From the NCBI GenBank assembly GCA_001797275.1, contig MGOY01000014.1:186001-250000 (forward strand): 64,000 nt of DNA, given 5' to 3'. The notes below the pieces were generated by a model. It saw nothing but the letters and a program-made list of their open reading frames with translations, searched no databases and was not told the DNA's origin. Origin of the DNA: Clostridiales bacterium GWF2_38_85 (GTDB lineage: Bacteria; Bacillota; Clostridia; Oscillospirales; CAG-382). A program made the position numbers and the translations under genes. Positions 53,053 through 63,561 of this stretch are shown here, one piece after another; the stretch's first letter is position 1; each line of letters opens with the position of its first letter.

Positions 53053-54612
53053 TCATGAATGTGCAAGTTTATATTCAACCGAGTCAGCCAAAGCAATGAG
53101 GCTGGCTTCAATTATGTCGTTTGAAACACCTATTGTTGTCCAGGTACTGTTCTCATCCGAGGTTTCAATCAGAACACGAACACGCGCTGCGGTTGTGCTG
53201 TTTTGCTCAAGCACACGAACCTTGTAGTCGGTCAACTGCATTTCTTTTATCTCCGGGTAGAAGACTGTCAGTGCTTTTCTGAGTGCAAGGTCGAGTGCAT
53301 TGACAGGGCCGTTGCCCATCACAGCTGTAACCTCTTCTGTACCGTCAACCTCAACCTTAATTGTCGCTGAAGCGGACATTCCACCAACCGGAACCGGAAA
53401 CTCACCCATTGTTTTATAAAGTACTATACTGAAATGCGGTTTATATGTCCCGAGAACCTTTTTTACCAATAATTCAAAGCTTGCATCTGCCGCTTCGAAA
53501 TGATACCCCTGATGCTCAAGCTCCTTCAAACGCTCAAGTATTGCTGCTGTGTTCGGTGAATCCTTCGCCAGCTCCGGAGCATAGTTTTGTATTTTCGTCA
53601 TTATCATACTGCGACCTGATACTTCGGACATTAAGAATTTGCGAGTATTCCCGACTGCTTCAGGGGAAATATGTTCAAATGAAGCTGATAGCTTGAGAAC
53701 ACCGTCGATATGCATACCGCCCTTGTGAGCGAATGCGCTTAAGCCTGTATATGGTTTGTTGGTATCAATTTGTGTGTTTGCAATTTCAGCAATTTTTCTT
53801 GAAGTTTCAAACAGTTCCTCAACATTTCCGCTGCATTCGTATTTGGATTTTAATTTCAGATTAGGTATGATTATACTGAGATCGGTATTTCCACATCTTT
53901 CACCGATTCCAATGAAAGTACCCTGTACATGAGTAGCACCCGATCTAACGGCAAGCATTGAGTTAGCAACCGCACAACCAGTATCATTGTGGCAGTGGAT
54001 TCCGATTGTTTCTTCGGGAAACATATTGCAGACCGATTTTGTTATGTCGCAAACATCGGACGGCATTGTACCGCCATTTGTATCACAAAGCACTAGAGTT
54101 CTTGCTCCACCCAATACTGCTGCTTTTAAAACGCTCAGGGAATAGGTTGTGTTTGCCATATAACCGTCGAAGAAATGCTCGGCGTCAAATATTACTTCCT
54201 TACCATTTGATACAAGATATTCAACAGTTTGCTTAACTATTTCTATATTTTCTTCAAGCGTTATTTTCAATATTTCGGTAACATGCATATCCCATGATTT
54301 TCCAAAAATCACAACAACAGGTGTTTGTGCCTGAAGCAATGATTTCACATTTGCATCATCTTCGGGATTGCTGTTTTTTCTGCATGTGCTGCCGAAAGCA
54401 CATAGCTTTGAATGTTTTAGTGTCAGGTTTGAAGCTTGATTGAAAAAGTCCAGATCCTTTGGATTTGAACCGGGGTTGCCTGCTTCAATATAATCAACTC
54501 CGAATTCATCAAGTGCTTTTACTATATGTAGTTTATCGTTTACCGAAAAGGATATTCCTTCACCCTGGGCACCGTCGCGCAGAGTTGAGTCGAATATTTC
54601 TATTCTTTTCAT
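53053..54612 (-). CDS. cimA: (R)-citramalate synthase
   Basis: A 519-aa HMG-CoA-lyase-like enzyme condensing pyruvate and acetyl-CoA to citramalate, the first step of the threonine-independent isoleucine route. The N-terminal IFDSTLRDGAQGEGISFS, the HCHNDTGCAVANSM metal site, and the C-terminal regulatory domain are present; sequence is clearly of the CimA (TIGR00977) branch rather than LeuA. It lies in the operon with LeuC/D/B that would handle its product. The ATG at 54612 has ACAGGAGG upstream. No threonine deaminase gene occurs in the window. Confidence 0.93.
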   Translation of the reverse strand: MKRIEIFDSTLRDGAQGEGISFSVNDKLHIVKALDEFGVDYIEAGNPGSNPKDLDFFNQASNLTLKHSKLCAFGSTCRKNSNPEDDANVKSLLQAQTPVVVIFGKSWDMHVTEILKITLEENIEIVKQTVEYLVSNGKEVIFDAEHFFDGYMANTTYSLSVLKAAVLGGARTLVLCDTNGGTMPSDVCDITKSVCNMFPEETIGIHCHNDTGCAVANSMLAVRSGATHVQGTFIGIGERCGNTDLSIIIPNLKLKSKYECSGNVEELFETSRKIAEIANTQIDTNKPYTGLSAFAHKGGMHIDGVLKLSASFEHISPEAVGNTRKFLMSEVSGRSMIMTKIQNYAPELAKDSPNTAAILERLKELEHQGYHFEAADASFELLVKKVLGTYKPHFSIVLYKTMGEFPVPVGGMSASATIKVEVDGTEEVTAVMGNGPVNALDLALRKALTVFYPEIKEMQLTDYKVRVLEQNSTTAARVRVLIETSDENSTWTTIGVSNDIIEASLIALADSVEYKLAHS

Positions 54613-54628
54613 GAGCAACCTCCTGTTC

Positions 54629-54958
54629 TTAATGTGTATATTCTATAATTTTTATTTCTTTAAGATTGTCCTTTATTGCCTTGATAATTGTATTTGCATG
54701 CGGGCAAGTAAAACCTATAGGATTTCCACGGGTTATGCAAGAAGCGAGTACAATTGTATCTGCACCTCTTTTAACCATTTCTTTTGCTCTGGTAACAGCT
54801 TTTTTACCGGGACATCCACCACAAGAATTAATACCAATTATCTGTATATCTTCATCAATTCCTTCAAAAGCACATTTTTTTTCAGAAATTATTTTAAAAT
54901 CCGTTGTTGCAGGACACATATCCTCTGTCTGTTGACATCTAATTAAACCGATTTTCAT
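54629..54958 (-). CDS. CGGC domain protein
   Basis: A 109-aa small protein of the CGGC family (putative metal-binding). Cysteines: IRCQQTEDMCPATTDF, NSCGGCPGKKAV (the name-giving CGGC), VLASCITRG and FTCPHANTI. Family function is unknown. It is inserted between leuA and cimA, an unusual place, with only a weak ribosome site. Possible roles are Fe-S/metal supply for LeuC or IlvD, inferred only from position. Confidence 0.85.
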   Translation of the reverse strand: MKIGLIRCQQTEDMCPATTDFKIISEKKCAFEGIDEDIQIIGINSCGGCPGKKAVTRAKEMVKRGADTIVLASCITRGNPIGFTCPHANTIIKAIKDNLKEIKIIEYTH

Positions 54959-54992
54959 TTAAATATACCCGAATTTTTAATTCAGAATCCTT

Positions 54993-56501
54993 TCATATAA
55001 TTTCAAGAAGTTTGTTTATACCATTGATATAAGCTAAAATACTGGATTCAATAATGTCTGTTGAAAGTCCACGTCCAGTAACAGTTTTGTCCTTTGCCTT
55101 AAGCTTAACCGTAACTTCACCAAGAGCATCATTACCGTCCGATACCGAATGAATGTTGTAATTACTCATCTCTTCACAGATGCTGCCTGTTATCTTATCG
55201 ATTGCATTGTATGCAGCATTGATAGGACCTTGCCCAAGTGATACTTCCTCGAATTCTTCGTTTTCTCTCATCAGCTTGATAACGCATGTTGAAGTTGCAT
55301 TCTTTGTTGTGTGAACATCAAAGTGAACAAGCTTATAAACACCCTCGATACGTCTCCTGTTAGTAACAATAGCATCTATATCGCTGTCTGTTATGAACTT
55401 TTTCTTGTCAGACAGAGCCATGATTTTATCATAGTATTCACCAAGCTCTTTTTCTGTGAAAGTATAACCAAGTTCGGTCAGTTTATCAGCGATTGCATGC
55501 TTACCGGAATGTTTTCCGAGTACAAGCTTATTCTTTGTTATTCCGATTTCTTCGGGGATCATTATTTCATATGTTGATTTATCAGCAAGAACACCATGCT
55601 GATGTATGCCTGCTTCGTGTGCAAATGCATTGGCTCCGACGATAGGTTTGTTTATAGCTGCCGTCTGACCGATTACATTGTAAATCAATTTGCTTGTTCT
55701 GTATATTTGTTTTGTATCAATATTAGTATAACCACCATAAAGATTGTATCTTGTTTTAATTCCCATAACGATTTCTTCGAGTGCTGCATTTCCTGCTCTT
55801 TCGCCAAGTCCGTTTACAGTGCATTCAACCTGCCTTGCACCGGCTCTTACACCGGCAAGCGAGTTTGCAACCGCCATTCCAAGGTCGTTGTGGCAGTGAA
55901 CAGCAACATCAACCTTTTCGATTCCGCTGACTGTTTCCATCAAATAGCGAATCAGCGTATACATTTCTTCAGGTGCGGCATAACCGACTGTATCGGGTAT
56001 GTTTATTACATTTGCTCCTGCATCAATAGCTGTTTTAACTGCTTTGGCAAGAAACTCACGTTCAGAACGTGTTGCATCCTCAGCTGAGAATTGAACATCA
56101 CTGCAATAATTTTTCGCATATGATACAGATTGTTGTATACGTTCGATTACCTGATCGGGAGTCATCTTGAGCTTATGTTCCATATGGATAGGGGAGGTCG
56201 CAAGGAATGTGTGGATTCTGGGTGAAACAGCATTCTTTACTGCCTCGTATGCCGAATCGATGTCTTTCTGCACAGCTCTTGCAAGAGAAGCAACAGTACA
56301 GTTCTTAACAGCTTTTGAGATAGCTTCAACTGAGTTGAAGTCGCCGGGTGAAGAAATTGCAAAACCTGCCTCGATAATATCAACCTTAAGAATCTCAAGC
56401 TGTTTTGCTACTTCAATTTTTTCATTTATATTCATGCTGCAGCCCGGTGCCTGTTCACCGTCACGCAGCGTTGTATCAAAAATTTTCACATGGCTTTCCA
56501 T
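54993..56501 (-). CDS. leuA: 2-isopropylmalate synthase
   Basis: A 502-aa enzyme condensing 2-oxoisovalerate with acetyl-CoA, the first step of leucine synthesis. Motifs: [17 protein letters not shown] at the N-terminus, [17 protein letters not shown] for metal, and a C-terminal LeuA dimer/regulatory domain (from about residue 370) where leucine would bind. The start has AAAGGA upstream. Paralogous to cimA in the same operon, but with the LeuA-type HEAGIHQHG loop. Confidence 0.95.
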   Translation of the reverse strand: MESHVKIFDTTLRDGEQAPGCSMNINEKIEVAKQLEILKVDIIEAGFAISSPGDFNSVEAISKAVKNCTVASLARAVQKDIDSAYEAVKNAVSPRIHTFLATSPIHMEHKLKMTPDQVIERIQQSVSYAKNYCSDVQFSAEDATRSEREFLAKAVKTAIDAGANVINIPDTVGYAAPEEMYTLIRYLMETVSGIEKVDVAVHCHNDLGMAVANSLAGVRAGARQVECTVNGLGERAGNAALEEIVMGIKTRYNLYGGYTNIDTKQIYRTSKLIYNVIGQTAAINKPIVGANAFAHEAGIHQHGVLADKSTYEIMIPEEIGITKNKLVLGKHSGKHAIADKLTELGYTFTEKELGEYYDKIMALSDKKKFITDSDIDAIVTNRRRIEGVYKLVHFDVHTTKNATSTCVIKLMRENEEFEEVSLGQGPINAAYNAIDKITGSICEEMSNYNIHSVSDGNDALGEVTVKLKAKDKTVTGRGLSTDIIESSILAYINGINKLLEII

Positions 56502-56527
56502 AAGATTGTTCCTTTCACAATGGCAAA

Positions 56528-58207
56528 TTAATCAGCATATTTGTTTACTATCGCGCCTTTGTCGGCAGATGAAACCGCTTTTGCATAACGTGCAATGTAA
56601 CCCTTTAGATTATCTTTTTGCTTTATATTTATTTCCGACTTGCGTTTTTCCATTTCTTCTGCCGAAACCAACAACTCAAGTTTTTTGTTCGGTATATCGA
56701 TTGATATCATATCGCCTTCGCAAACATATGCGATTGGTCCGCCTTGAGATGCTTCGGGCGAGATATGTCCGATTGCGGCACCGCGGGTTGCCCCTGAGAA
56801 TCTGCCGTCTGTTATTAATGCAACATCCTTGTCAAGTCCCATTCCTGCGATCGCAGAGGTTGGGGATAGCATTTCACGCATACCCGGACCACCCGAAGGA
56901 CCTTCGTATCTGATTACGACAACATCGCCTTTTACGATTTCGCCGCCGTATATTGCTGTTATAGCATCCTCTTCACATTCGAAAACTCGTGCTTTGCCTG
57001 TATGAACAAGCATTTCCGGAGCTACAGCGCTTCTCTTAACAACACCCCCGCTTGGTGCAAGTGAACCGAACAGAACAGCAATTCCGCCTGTCGGTGAATA
57101 TGGGTTGTCAAGTTTTCTTATTACATCGGTTCTTGTTATGTTGAACGGTTCGCTCTTCAGGTTCTCACCCATTGTCATACCGGTTACAGTCATAACGCTT
57201 TCTTTTATAAATCCACCTTTAGCAAGGGTATCTATAACCTTATATACACCGCCGGCATTGTATAAATCCTGCATATGATGTTTTCCTGCAGGTGCCAGCT
57301 TGCAGAGATTCGGTGTTTTTTCGCTGATATTGTTTATCAATTGTAAATCAAGCTTAATACCGGCTTCATTTGCAATCGCCATCAGATGTAAGATTGAGTT
57401 TGTCGAACAGCCGAGAGCCATATCAACCGATAGAGCACTATAGAAGGCATCGGTTGTCATAATGTCGCGAGGACGAATGTCTTTCTTCAACAATTCCATT
57501 ATCTGAGTGCCTGCTGTTTTTGCCAGTCTTATACGTTTAGCGTACACAGCAGGAAGCGAACCGTTGCCCGACAGTGCCATACCGATTGCTTCGGAAAGGC
57601 AGTTCATTGAGTTTGCGGTAAACATTCCTGAGCAGGAACCGCAGCTCGGACAACAATTTTCTTCGATTGAACAAACATCAAACTCAGTCATAGTGTTGTT
57701 CTTGAAGCTACCGACTGCTTCAAATGCACTGTTCAGGTCAAGGCTGATACCGTTTCTGTCTTCAAGTGAAAGCATCGGACCGCCCGAAACAAAGATAGAG
57801 GGTAGATTCAATCTTGCTGCTGCCATAAGCATTCCGGGAACAATTTTATCACAATTTGGTATGAAAACCAGAGCGTCGAAGCAGTGAGCCATAACCATAC
57901 ATTCGATACTGTCCGCAATCAGCTCACGCGAAGCAAGCGAATATTTCATCCCCTGATGTCCCATCGCCAGTCCGTCACAAACACCGATAACATTAAATTC
58001 GGATGGAGTTCCACCAGCTGCCAGAACACCGTCTTTAACTGCCCGGGATATATTTTGTAGGTGTATATGCCCCGGTACAATCTCATTGAACGAGTTAACA
58101 ATACCGATTATCGGACGGGAGATATCATTGTCGGTATAACCCATAGCTTTTAGTAGTGATCTTTGCGGTGCTTTTTCTATACCTTTTTTTATATTATCGC
58201 TGTTCAT
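56528..58207 (-). CDS. ilvD: Dihydroxy-acid dehydratase
   Basis: A 559-aa Fe-S dehydratase for valine and isoleucine synthesis. Cluster cysteines lie in [24 protein letters not shown] and [18 protein letters not shown]. The C-terminal half carries [16 protein letters not shown]. The ATG at 58207 has GGAG eight bases upstream; an in-frame TTG two codons earlier is rejected. Normal length. Confidence 0.97.
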   Translation of the reverse strand: MNSDNIKKGIEKAPQRSLLKAMGYTDNDISRPIIGIVNSFNEIVPGHIHLQNISRAVKDGVLAAGGTPSEFNVIGVCDGLAMGHQGMKYSLASRELIADSIECMVMAHCFDALVFIPNCDKIVPGMLMAAARLNLPSIFVSGGPMLSLEDRNGISLDLNSAFEAVGSFKNNTMTEFDVCSIEENCCPSCGSCSGMFTANSMNCLSEAIGMALSGNGSLPAVYAKRIRLAKTAGTQIMELLKKDIRPRDIMTTDAFYSALSVDMALGCSTNSILHLMAIANEAGIKLDLQLINNISEKTPNLCKLAPAGKHHMQDLYNAGGVYKVIDTLAKGGFIKESVMTVTGMTMGENLKSEPFNITRTDVIRKLDNPYSPTGGIAVLFGSLAPSGGVVKRSAVAPEMLVHTGKARVFECEEDAITAIYGGEIVKGDVVVIRYEGPSGGPGMREMLSPTSAIAGMGLDKDVALITDGRFSGATRGAAIGHISPEASQGGPIAYVCEGDMISIDIPNKKLELLVSAEEMEKRKSEINIKQKDNLKGYIARYAKAVSSADKGAIVNKYAD

Positions 58208-58244
58208 CCTCAACGCTCCTTTTTTCAGTTTACATAATTACTTA

Positions 58245-59255
<1,011 letters not shown>

Positions 59256-59297
59256 TCAATAATAAAATTTTGTTTTTACAACTTGGTATTAGTAGTA

Positions 59298-59804
59298 TTA
59301 AAGACTGTTAGCACCGCGTTTCATAGCAAGTGCACCGGAACGGCACATTTCAATTATGCCGTAGGATTTTGTAAATTCAATGAAAGCATTCAGCTTTGAT
59401 GGCTCTCCGTTGATTTCAACCGTAACCGAATCGGAATTGAAATCAACAATCTTTCCTCTAAAAACATTAACTGCTTCAGTTATCTCACTTCGAGTTTCTC
59501 GGCTTACATTTATTTTTATTAACAAATGCTCTCTCAAAACCGTTTCCTCTTTTGGAAGCATCTCGACCTTCATAACCTCCTGCAGCTTTCCAAGCTGCTT
59601 GACAATCTGGGATTTAATATATTCATCGCCGGTAACGATGATTGTCATTCGTGAGGTTTCAGGGTTTTCGGTTTCACCTACATTCAGGCTGTCGATATTA
59701 TAGCCTCTGCGTGAAAACAGACCTGATATTCTTGTCAGCACACCAAAATGGTTTGCTACCAATACGCTTAAAATAAATTGTTCCTTCTTTGTACTGAAAT
59801 CCAT
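59298..59804 (-). CDS. ilvN: Acetolactate synthase regulatory subunit
   Basis: A 168-aa small subunit with an N-terminal ACT domain (LVANHFGVLTRISGLFSRRG, YNIDSLNVGETE), which binds valine for feedback inhibition, and a C-terminal ALS_ss_C domain. The ATG at 59804 has GGAG six bases upstream; another ATG four codons earlier is too near GGCGGA. The gene is separated from ilvB by a 166-base structured region. Confidence 0.94.
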   Translation of the reverse strand: MDFSTKKEQFILSVLVANHFGVLTRISGLFSRRGYNIDSLNVGETENPETSRMTIIVTGDEYIKSQIVKQLGKLQEVMKVEMLPKEETVLREHLLIKINVSRETRSEITEAVNVFRGKIVDFNSDSVTVEINGEPSKLNAFIEFTKSYGIIEMCRSGALAMKRGANSL

Positions 59805-59819
59805 TTTAATCTCCATTCC

Positions 59820-59959
59820 GCCGCGTAGCGGCTATGTTAAAAAATCAAATGAAATTCTTGAGTCGGTTTTCCGACAAAAATGGGCAGGGTCCCATTTTTA
59901 AAGAATTTCGAGGCGTGAAATAAGTTACGCATCAATATTTATTAACTTAATTTTCACGC
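59820..59959 (-). ncRNA. Structured intergenic RNA between ilvB and ilvN
   Basis: In transcript order: a 15-bp stem with a 2-base bulge (59952-59959+59943-59949 with 59113-type partner at 59113 offset, i.e. 59913-59927); then an outer 9-bp stem GAAATTCTT/AAGAATTTC (59101-type partner at 59901-59909 with 59851-59859) closing two perfect hairpins, AAAAATGGG/CCCATTTTT (59876-59884 with 59891-59899) and GTCGG/CCGAC (59862-59866 with 59871-59875), i.e. a three-way junction; and GCCGC/GCGGC (59820-59832) just before the ilvN site. Nearly every base of the spacer is paired. It could be a processing, stability or partial-termination element setting the ilvB:ilvN ratio. Confidence 0.6.
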
Positions 59960-59970
59960 TACACCTTCCC

Positions 59971-61632
59971 TTAATTTATTATTATGTTTTCAACCGATCC
60001 GCCTGGAGGTATCATCGGAAGTACACGTTCATCACAATCTATGACACAATCGATTACGAACGGAGTTTTTATCGAAAATGCTGTTTCTAAAGCTAAGCTG
60101 AGTTCACCTTCACCTACTACCCTCATACCGTTAGCTCCGAACGCTTTTGCAAGAAGCACAAAATCGGTCTTTCTGTCCAGAGTTGTGCTCGAATAACGTT
60201 CATCAAAGAAGATTGTCTGCCATTGACGAACCATTCCAAGCACACCGTTATTCATGATTATAATAACCAGCGGAAGATTATTTGAAACAGCAGTCGCAAG
60301 CTCTGCAAGATTCATCCCAAAGCTACCGTCACCGGTGAACAGAACGGTTCTTTGGTTTCCACTGCCGAAACAGCCACCGATTGCTGCACCCATACCATAA
60401 CCCATTGTTCCGAGACCTCCGGATGTTAAGAAGGTTCTTCTGCCTTTTAACTTGAAATATTGTGCTACCCACATTTGATGCTGTCCAACATCGGTTGCAA
60501 TTACAGTCTTATCATCAATTAAATTATTGACTCTCTCAATAATATTTTTTGGATGCATTCCGTAATTCTGAGGGTAATTTGCCTGTTCATCAGCTATATA
60601 TCGATTTATCTCTTCTTTCCATTCAGGATGTTTTTTAGGTTTAACCTTTTCAAGCAACTTATTCAAAATATATTTAACATCACCGATCACACCGAAATAT
60701 GTGTTGATATTTTTATCTATTTCAGCAGGATCAATATCGATATGAATAATTTTTGCATTCGGAGAATATTTCAGCTTATTGCCTGTTGCTCTGTCACTGA
60801 ATCGAACACCTATTGCAATAAGTAAGTCGGTTTCCGAATTTGCTTTTATTGATGCATACCTGCCATGCATTCCGGTAAGACCGAGATTGTTGGGAAGTGA
60901 TCCATCCATCGCAGAAAGTCCCATCATTGAGAAGCCTACGGGAGCATCGATGCGTTCAGCAAATTGCTTCAGCTCATCACCGGCATTGGAAATAACAACA
61001 CCGCCACCGCTGTAAATATAAGGTTTATTTGATGCTTCGATGAGTTCAACAATCTTATCAATATTGATTTGTTCGGTTAAAACATCCAAAGTTTTTTCTA
61101 CCGGCTTTCCGGGTTTATATTCACAAGTCGCAAGTTGAATATCTTTCGGTATATCAACAAGAACAGGACCAGGACGACCGGATTTTGCTATTCTGAATGC
61201 GTCCCGAAGGATTGAGGCGAGTTCGTTGACATCTTTAACAATGTAATTATGCTTTGTTATCGGCATAGTGATTCCCATGATATCTACTTCCTGGAAGCTG
61301 TCACGGCCGAGAAGTGCGAGCGGAACGTTTCCTGTTATAGCTACAAGAGGAACAGAATCGAGAAAAGCATTTGCGATTCCGGTTACAAGATTTGTTGCAC
61401 CCGGACCGGATGTTGCGATAACAACACCGACCTTGCCTGAAGCTCTGGCATATCCGTCAGCAGCATGAGCCGCACCTTGTTCGTGAGCGCTTATTACATG
61501 ATGTATGCGGTCGCTTGCTTTATAGAGTTCGTCATAAATGTTGATGACGAATCCACCGGGGTATCCGAATACAGTTTCGCAGTCTTGCTCGATTAATGTC
61601 TCAATAATAATTCGTGCTCCGGTAAGTTTCAT
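59971..61632 (-). CDS. ilvB: Acetolactate synthase catalytic subunit
   Basis: A 553-aa ThDP-dependent enzyme, the common first step of valine/leucine (acetolactate) and isoleucine (acetohydroxybutyrate) synthesis. The catalytic Glu is in VISAHEQGAAHAADGYARA, the cofactor site is GDGSFGMNLAELATAV with NNGVLGMVRQWQ. The start has AAGGAG. It is the first structural gene behind the attenuator. Confidence 0.97.
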   Translation of the reverse strand: MKLTGARIIIETLIEQDCETVFGYPGGFVINIYDELYKASDRIHHVISAHEQGAAHAADGYARASGKVGVVIATSGPGATNLVTGIANAFLDSVPLVAITGNVPLALLGRDSFQEVDIMGITMPITKHNYIVKDVNELASILRDAFRIAKSGRPGPVLVDIPKDIQLATCEYKPGKPVEKTLDVLTEQINIDKIVELIEASNKPYIYSGGGVVISNAGDELKQFAERIDAPVGFSMMGLSAMDGSLPNNLGLTGMHGRYASIKANSETDLLIAIGVRFSDRATGNKLKYSPNAKIIHIDIDPAEIDKNINTYFGVIGDVKYILNKLLEKVKPKKHPEWKEEINRYIADEQANYPQNYGMHPKNIIERVNNLIDDKTVIATDVGQHQMWVAQYFKLKGRRTFLTSGGLGTMGYGMGAAIGGCFGSGNQRTVLFTGDGSFGMNLAELATAVSNNLPLVIIIMNNGVLGMVRQWQTIFFDERYSSTTLDRKTDFVLLAKAFGANGMRVVGEGELSLALETAFSIKTPFVIDCVIDCDERVLPMIPPGGSVENIIIN

Positions 61633-61663
61633 AGTTTTAACTCCTTATCTTATAAAATAGTAA

Positions 61664-61697
61664 CAAAAAAGTCCTACAGTTTTGCACTGTAAGACTT
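61664..61697 (-). terminator. Attenuator terminator of the ilv/leu operon
   Basis: Minus strand AAGTCTTACAGT, 5-base loop, ACTGTAGGACTT (one G-U) and a T run. It lies between the leader peptide stop and ilvB, 31 bases before the ilvB start, and so must be read through for expression. Confidence 0.9.
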
Positions 61698-61721
61698 ATA
61701 AATTGTTGTCATTATATAGGT

Positions 61722-61838
61722 TCAACAATGTTTTGTCTTATTCACAGTACAAAAAAAGCCATTATCAATAATACCTAGCACGACAACTAAGCTGATAATG
61801 ACGTTAATAATTATTACTGTAGCAAAACTATAAAACAT
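61722..61838 (-). CDS. ilv leader peptide (attenuation)
   Basis: A 38-codon ORF with AAGGGG upstream of its ATG, coding for MFYSFATVIIINVIISLVVV then LGIIDNGFFC...; 15 of residues 8-24 are Ile, Val or Leu. Ribosome stalling on uncharged branched-chain tRNAs would control the terminator at 61664-61697, as in enteric ilv leaders. Inside, CATTATCA/TGATAATG (61793-61800 with 61760-61767) forms the likely early hairpin, and ATTGTTG/CAACAAT (61723-61729 with 61702-61708) covers the stop codon. The exact antiterminator pairing is not resolved by eye. Confidence 0.88.
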   Translation of the reverse strand: MFYSFATVIIINVIISLVVVLGIIDNGFFCTVNKTKHC

Positions 61839-61893
61839 TATATTTTACCCCTTTTACAGACTTCTTAATAATTTTTCAAAATTAAGATAGTTT

Positions 61894-61922
61894 ATTTTAT
61901 CATATTTCTATATAGGTGTCAA
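61894..61922 (-). promoter_or_regulatory. SigA-type promoter of the ilv/leu operon
   Basis: Minus strand TTGACA, 17 bp, TAAAAT, about 55 bases before the leader-peptide start. Confidence 0.8.
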
Positions 61923-62002
61923 TCGTCAATTATTATATAATTTTAATTCATTTGGGCATAAAAATATAGTTAAAACATACAAAAACTATGAATAAAAATG
62001 CA

Positions 62003-62024
62003 ACAAGTGGCATATGCCACTTGT
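62003..62024 (-). terminator. Intrinsic terminator of htrA
   Basis: A perfect 22-base palindrome (ACAAGTGGCAT and its complement), then TGCATTTTTATT on the minus strand, 33 bases after the htrA stop. Confidence 0.8.
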
Positions 62025-62056
62025 TACGGGAAAATTTCAGGAAGAAATGATAAGTA

Positions 62057-63433
62057 TTAATCTGTTCTTGCGTCGAGTTTAAAAGTTATCTCGACAGTTT
62101 CTTCGTTATGGTAAACCTTGATTGTTACAGTATCACCGGCTTCGTGTTTATTCAATACGTTGAGAAGATCATCAACACTTTCGATTTTATCACCTGCAAA
62201 TTCTGTGATAATATCATTTCTGCGAAGTCCTGCTGCATATGCTGAACCGGTTGGCTCAATATAGGTTATAAGTGCACCCATTGGGACATCATATAACTCT
62301 GCATCACTTTCGGTAACATCACCGACCTTAACGCCAAGATATGGGGAAGCTGTAACAGAACCGTTAGGATCGGTTACTGTGCCGGTTTCAACCAGCTGAT
62401 TAATTATGTCAACTGCATCTGACATAGGTATTGCAAAACCTATACCTTCATAATCGGATACAAGCTTCATCGTGTTTATACCAATAACCTGCCCCTTCAT
62501 ATTAACAAGAGGACCGCCGCTGTTACCGCTGTTAAGAGTTGCATCTGTTTGCAGCATAGTCATTGTCTTTATAACTGAACTTCCACTTGTAACTTTAATT
62601 TTACGATCGGTTGCTGATATAAATCCGAATGTATGTGTGCCTGCGAGATCAAGGCTGTAGGGTGTGCCGATTGCAATAACCATATCACCTATTACAAGGT
62701 CATCGCTGCTACCAAGTTCAACCGGTACAAAGTTCTCACCTTCGATTTTTAGTACTGCAATATCATAAAGCGAATCGCTGCCGACAAGTGTTGCTTCATA
62801 TTCAGTTTCATCATAAAATATTACCTTGATTGTCTGCGATCCATCGATTACATGATGATTGGTTACAATATAACCGTCTTCACTGATAACAAATCCGCTT
62901 CCGAATGAATAAGATGATGTAGATGATGTACCCCAGCCGTTATTTTCTGTTGTGCAGTAAACAGTAACAGTACTCTGATCAAGCTTTTGGGCAATTTCCT
63001 GCAAGGTTAATGCATCACCGTTTTGACTTATCTGTACATTGAATGATTCATGAGATTTATCTGAAGCCGATGATTCTGAGGTTCCGGATTGTTCACTTTG
63101 CAGATCTGAGGTATTTCCGTTAATAAACGGAGATTGATTCATCACTAAAACAAATATTAATGATGAAATAGAAAGAACGGTTAAAACAGTCGTTATTGCA
63201 ACAAATATTTTTAGCTTGCCATTTCCATTTTTATGTTTTTTTTGATTTCTGTTTTCGTTGCCGTTCAATGGGACTCCGTTTTCCCACTTATAATGAAATT
63301 CTTCATTATTTGTTGCTTCATTTACATCCTGATTTTCGGGACTTGTTATCTGATTGATATCGGTATTATTTTCATTCTGATTCTGAGTATTGTCTTCCTG
63401 CTCGTTGTCAAAATTATTAAGATCTTCGTTCAT
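62057..63433 (-). CDS. htrA: HtrA/DegP-type membrane-anchored serine protease
   Basis: A 458-aa quality-control protease. An Asn/Asp/Gln-rich cytoplasmic N-terminus (about 75 residues) leads to one membrane helix (KIFVAITTVLTVLSISSLIF), a Ser-rich linker, and the trypsin-like domain with triad His (IVTNHHVIDGS), Asp (LYDIAVLKIEG) and Ser (NSGNSGGPLVNM). A PDZ domain (about 370-450, GALITYIEPTGSAYAAGL) ends the protein. The ATG at 63433 has AAGGAGTG upstream. It follows a histidine-kinase gene, as in many two-component/htrA pairs. Confidence 0.95.
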   Translation of the reverse strand: MNEDLNNFDNEQEDNTQNQNENNTDINQITSPENQDVNEATNNEEFHYKWENGVPLNGNENRNQKKHKNGNGKLKIFVAITTVLTVLSISSLIFVLVMNQSPFINGNTSDLQSEQSGTSESSASDKSHESFNVQISQNGDALTLQEIAQKLDQSTVTVYCTTENNGWGTSSTSSYSFGSGFVISEDGYIVTNHHVIDGSQTIKVIFYDETEYEATLVGSDSLYDIAVLKIEGENFVPVELGSSDDLVIGDMVIAIGTPYSLDLAGTHTFGFISATDRKIKVTSGSSVIKTMTMLQTDATLNSGNSGGPLVNMKGQVIGINTMKLVSDYEGIGFAIPMSDAVDIINQLVETGTVTDPNGSVTASPYLGVKVGDVTESDAELYDVPMGALITYIEPTGSAYAAGLRRNDIITEFAGDKIESVDDLLNVLNKHEAGDTVTIKVYHNEETVEITFKLDARTD

Positions 63434-63561
63434 AATATTCACTCCTTAATATTATTTTTTTGTCTATGTCAACATTATACACTCGATATATTAATCCGGA
63501 GTGTTTTTAAAGTAAAAATGAGCTGAAATGCATGTGAAAAATATTTCACAATATACAGCAA

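Noticed and set aside
61840-62000. Additional regulatory RNA between the ilv promoter and htrA
   Set aside because: Apart from the promoter at 61894-61922, only AT-rich sequence without convincing stems is visible.
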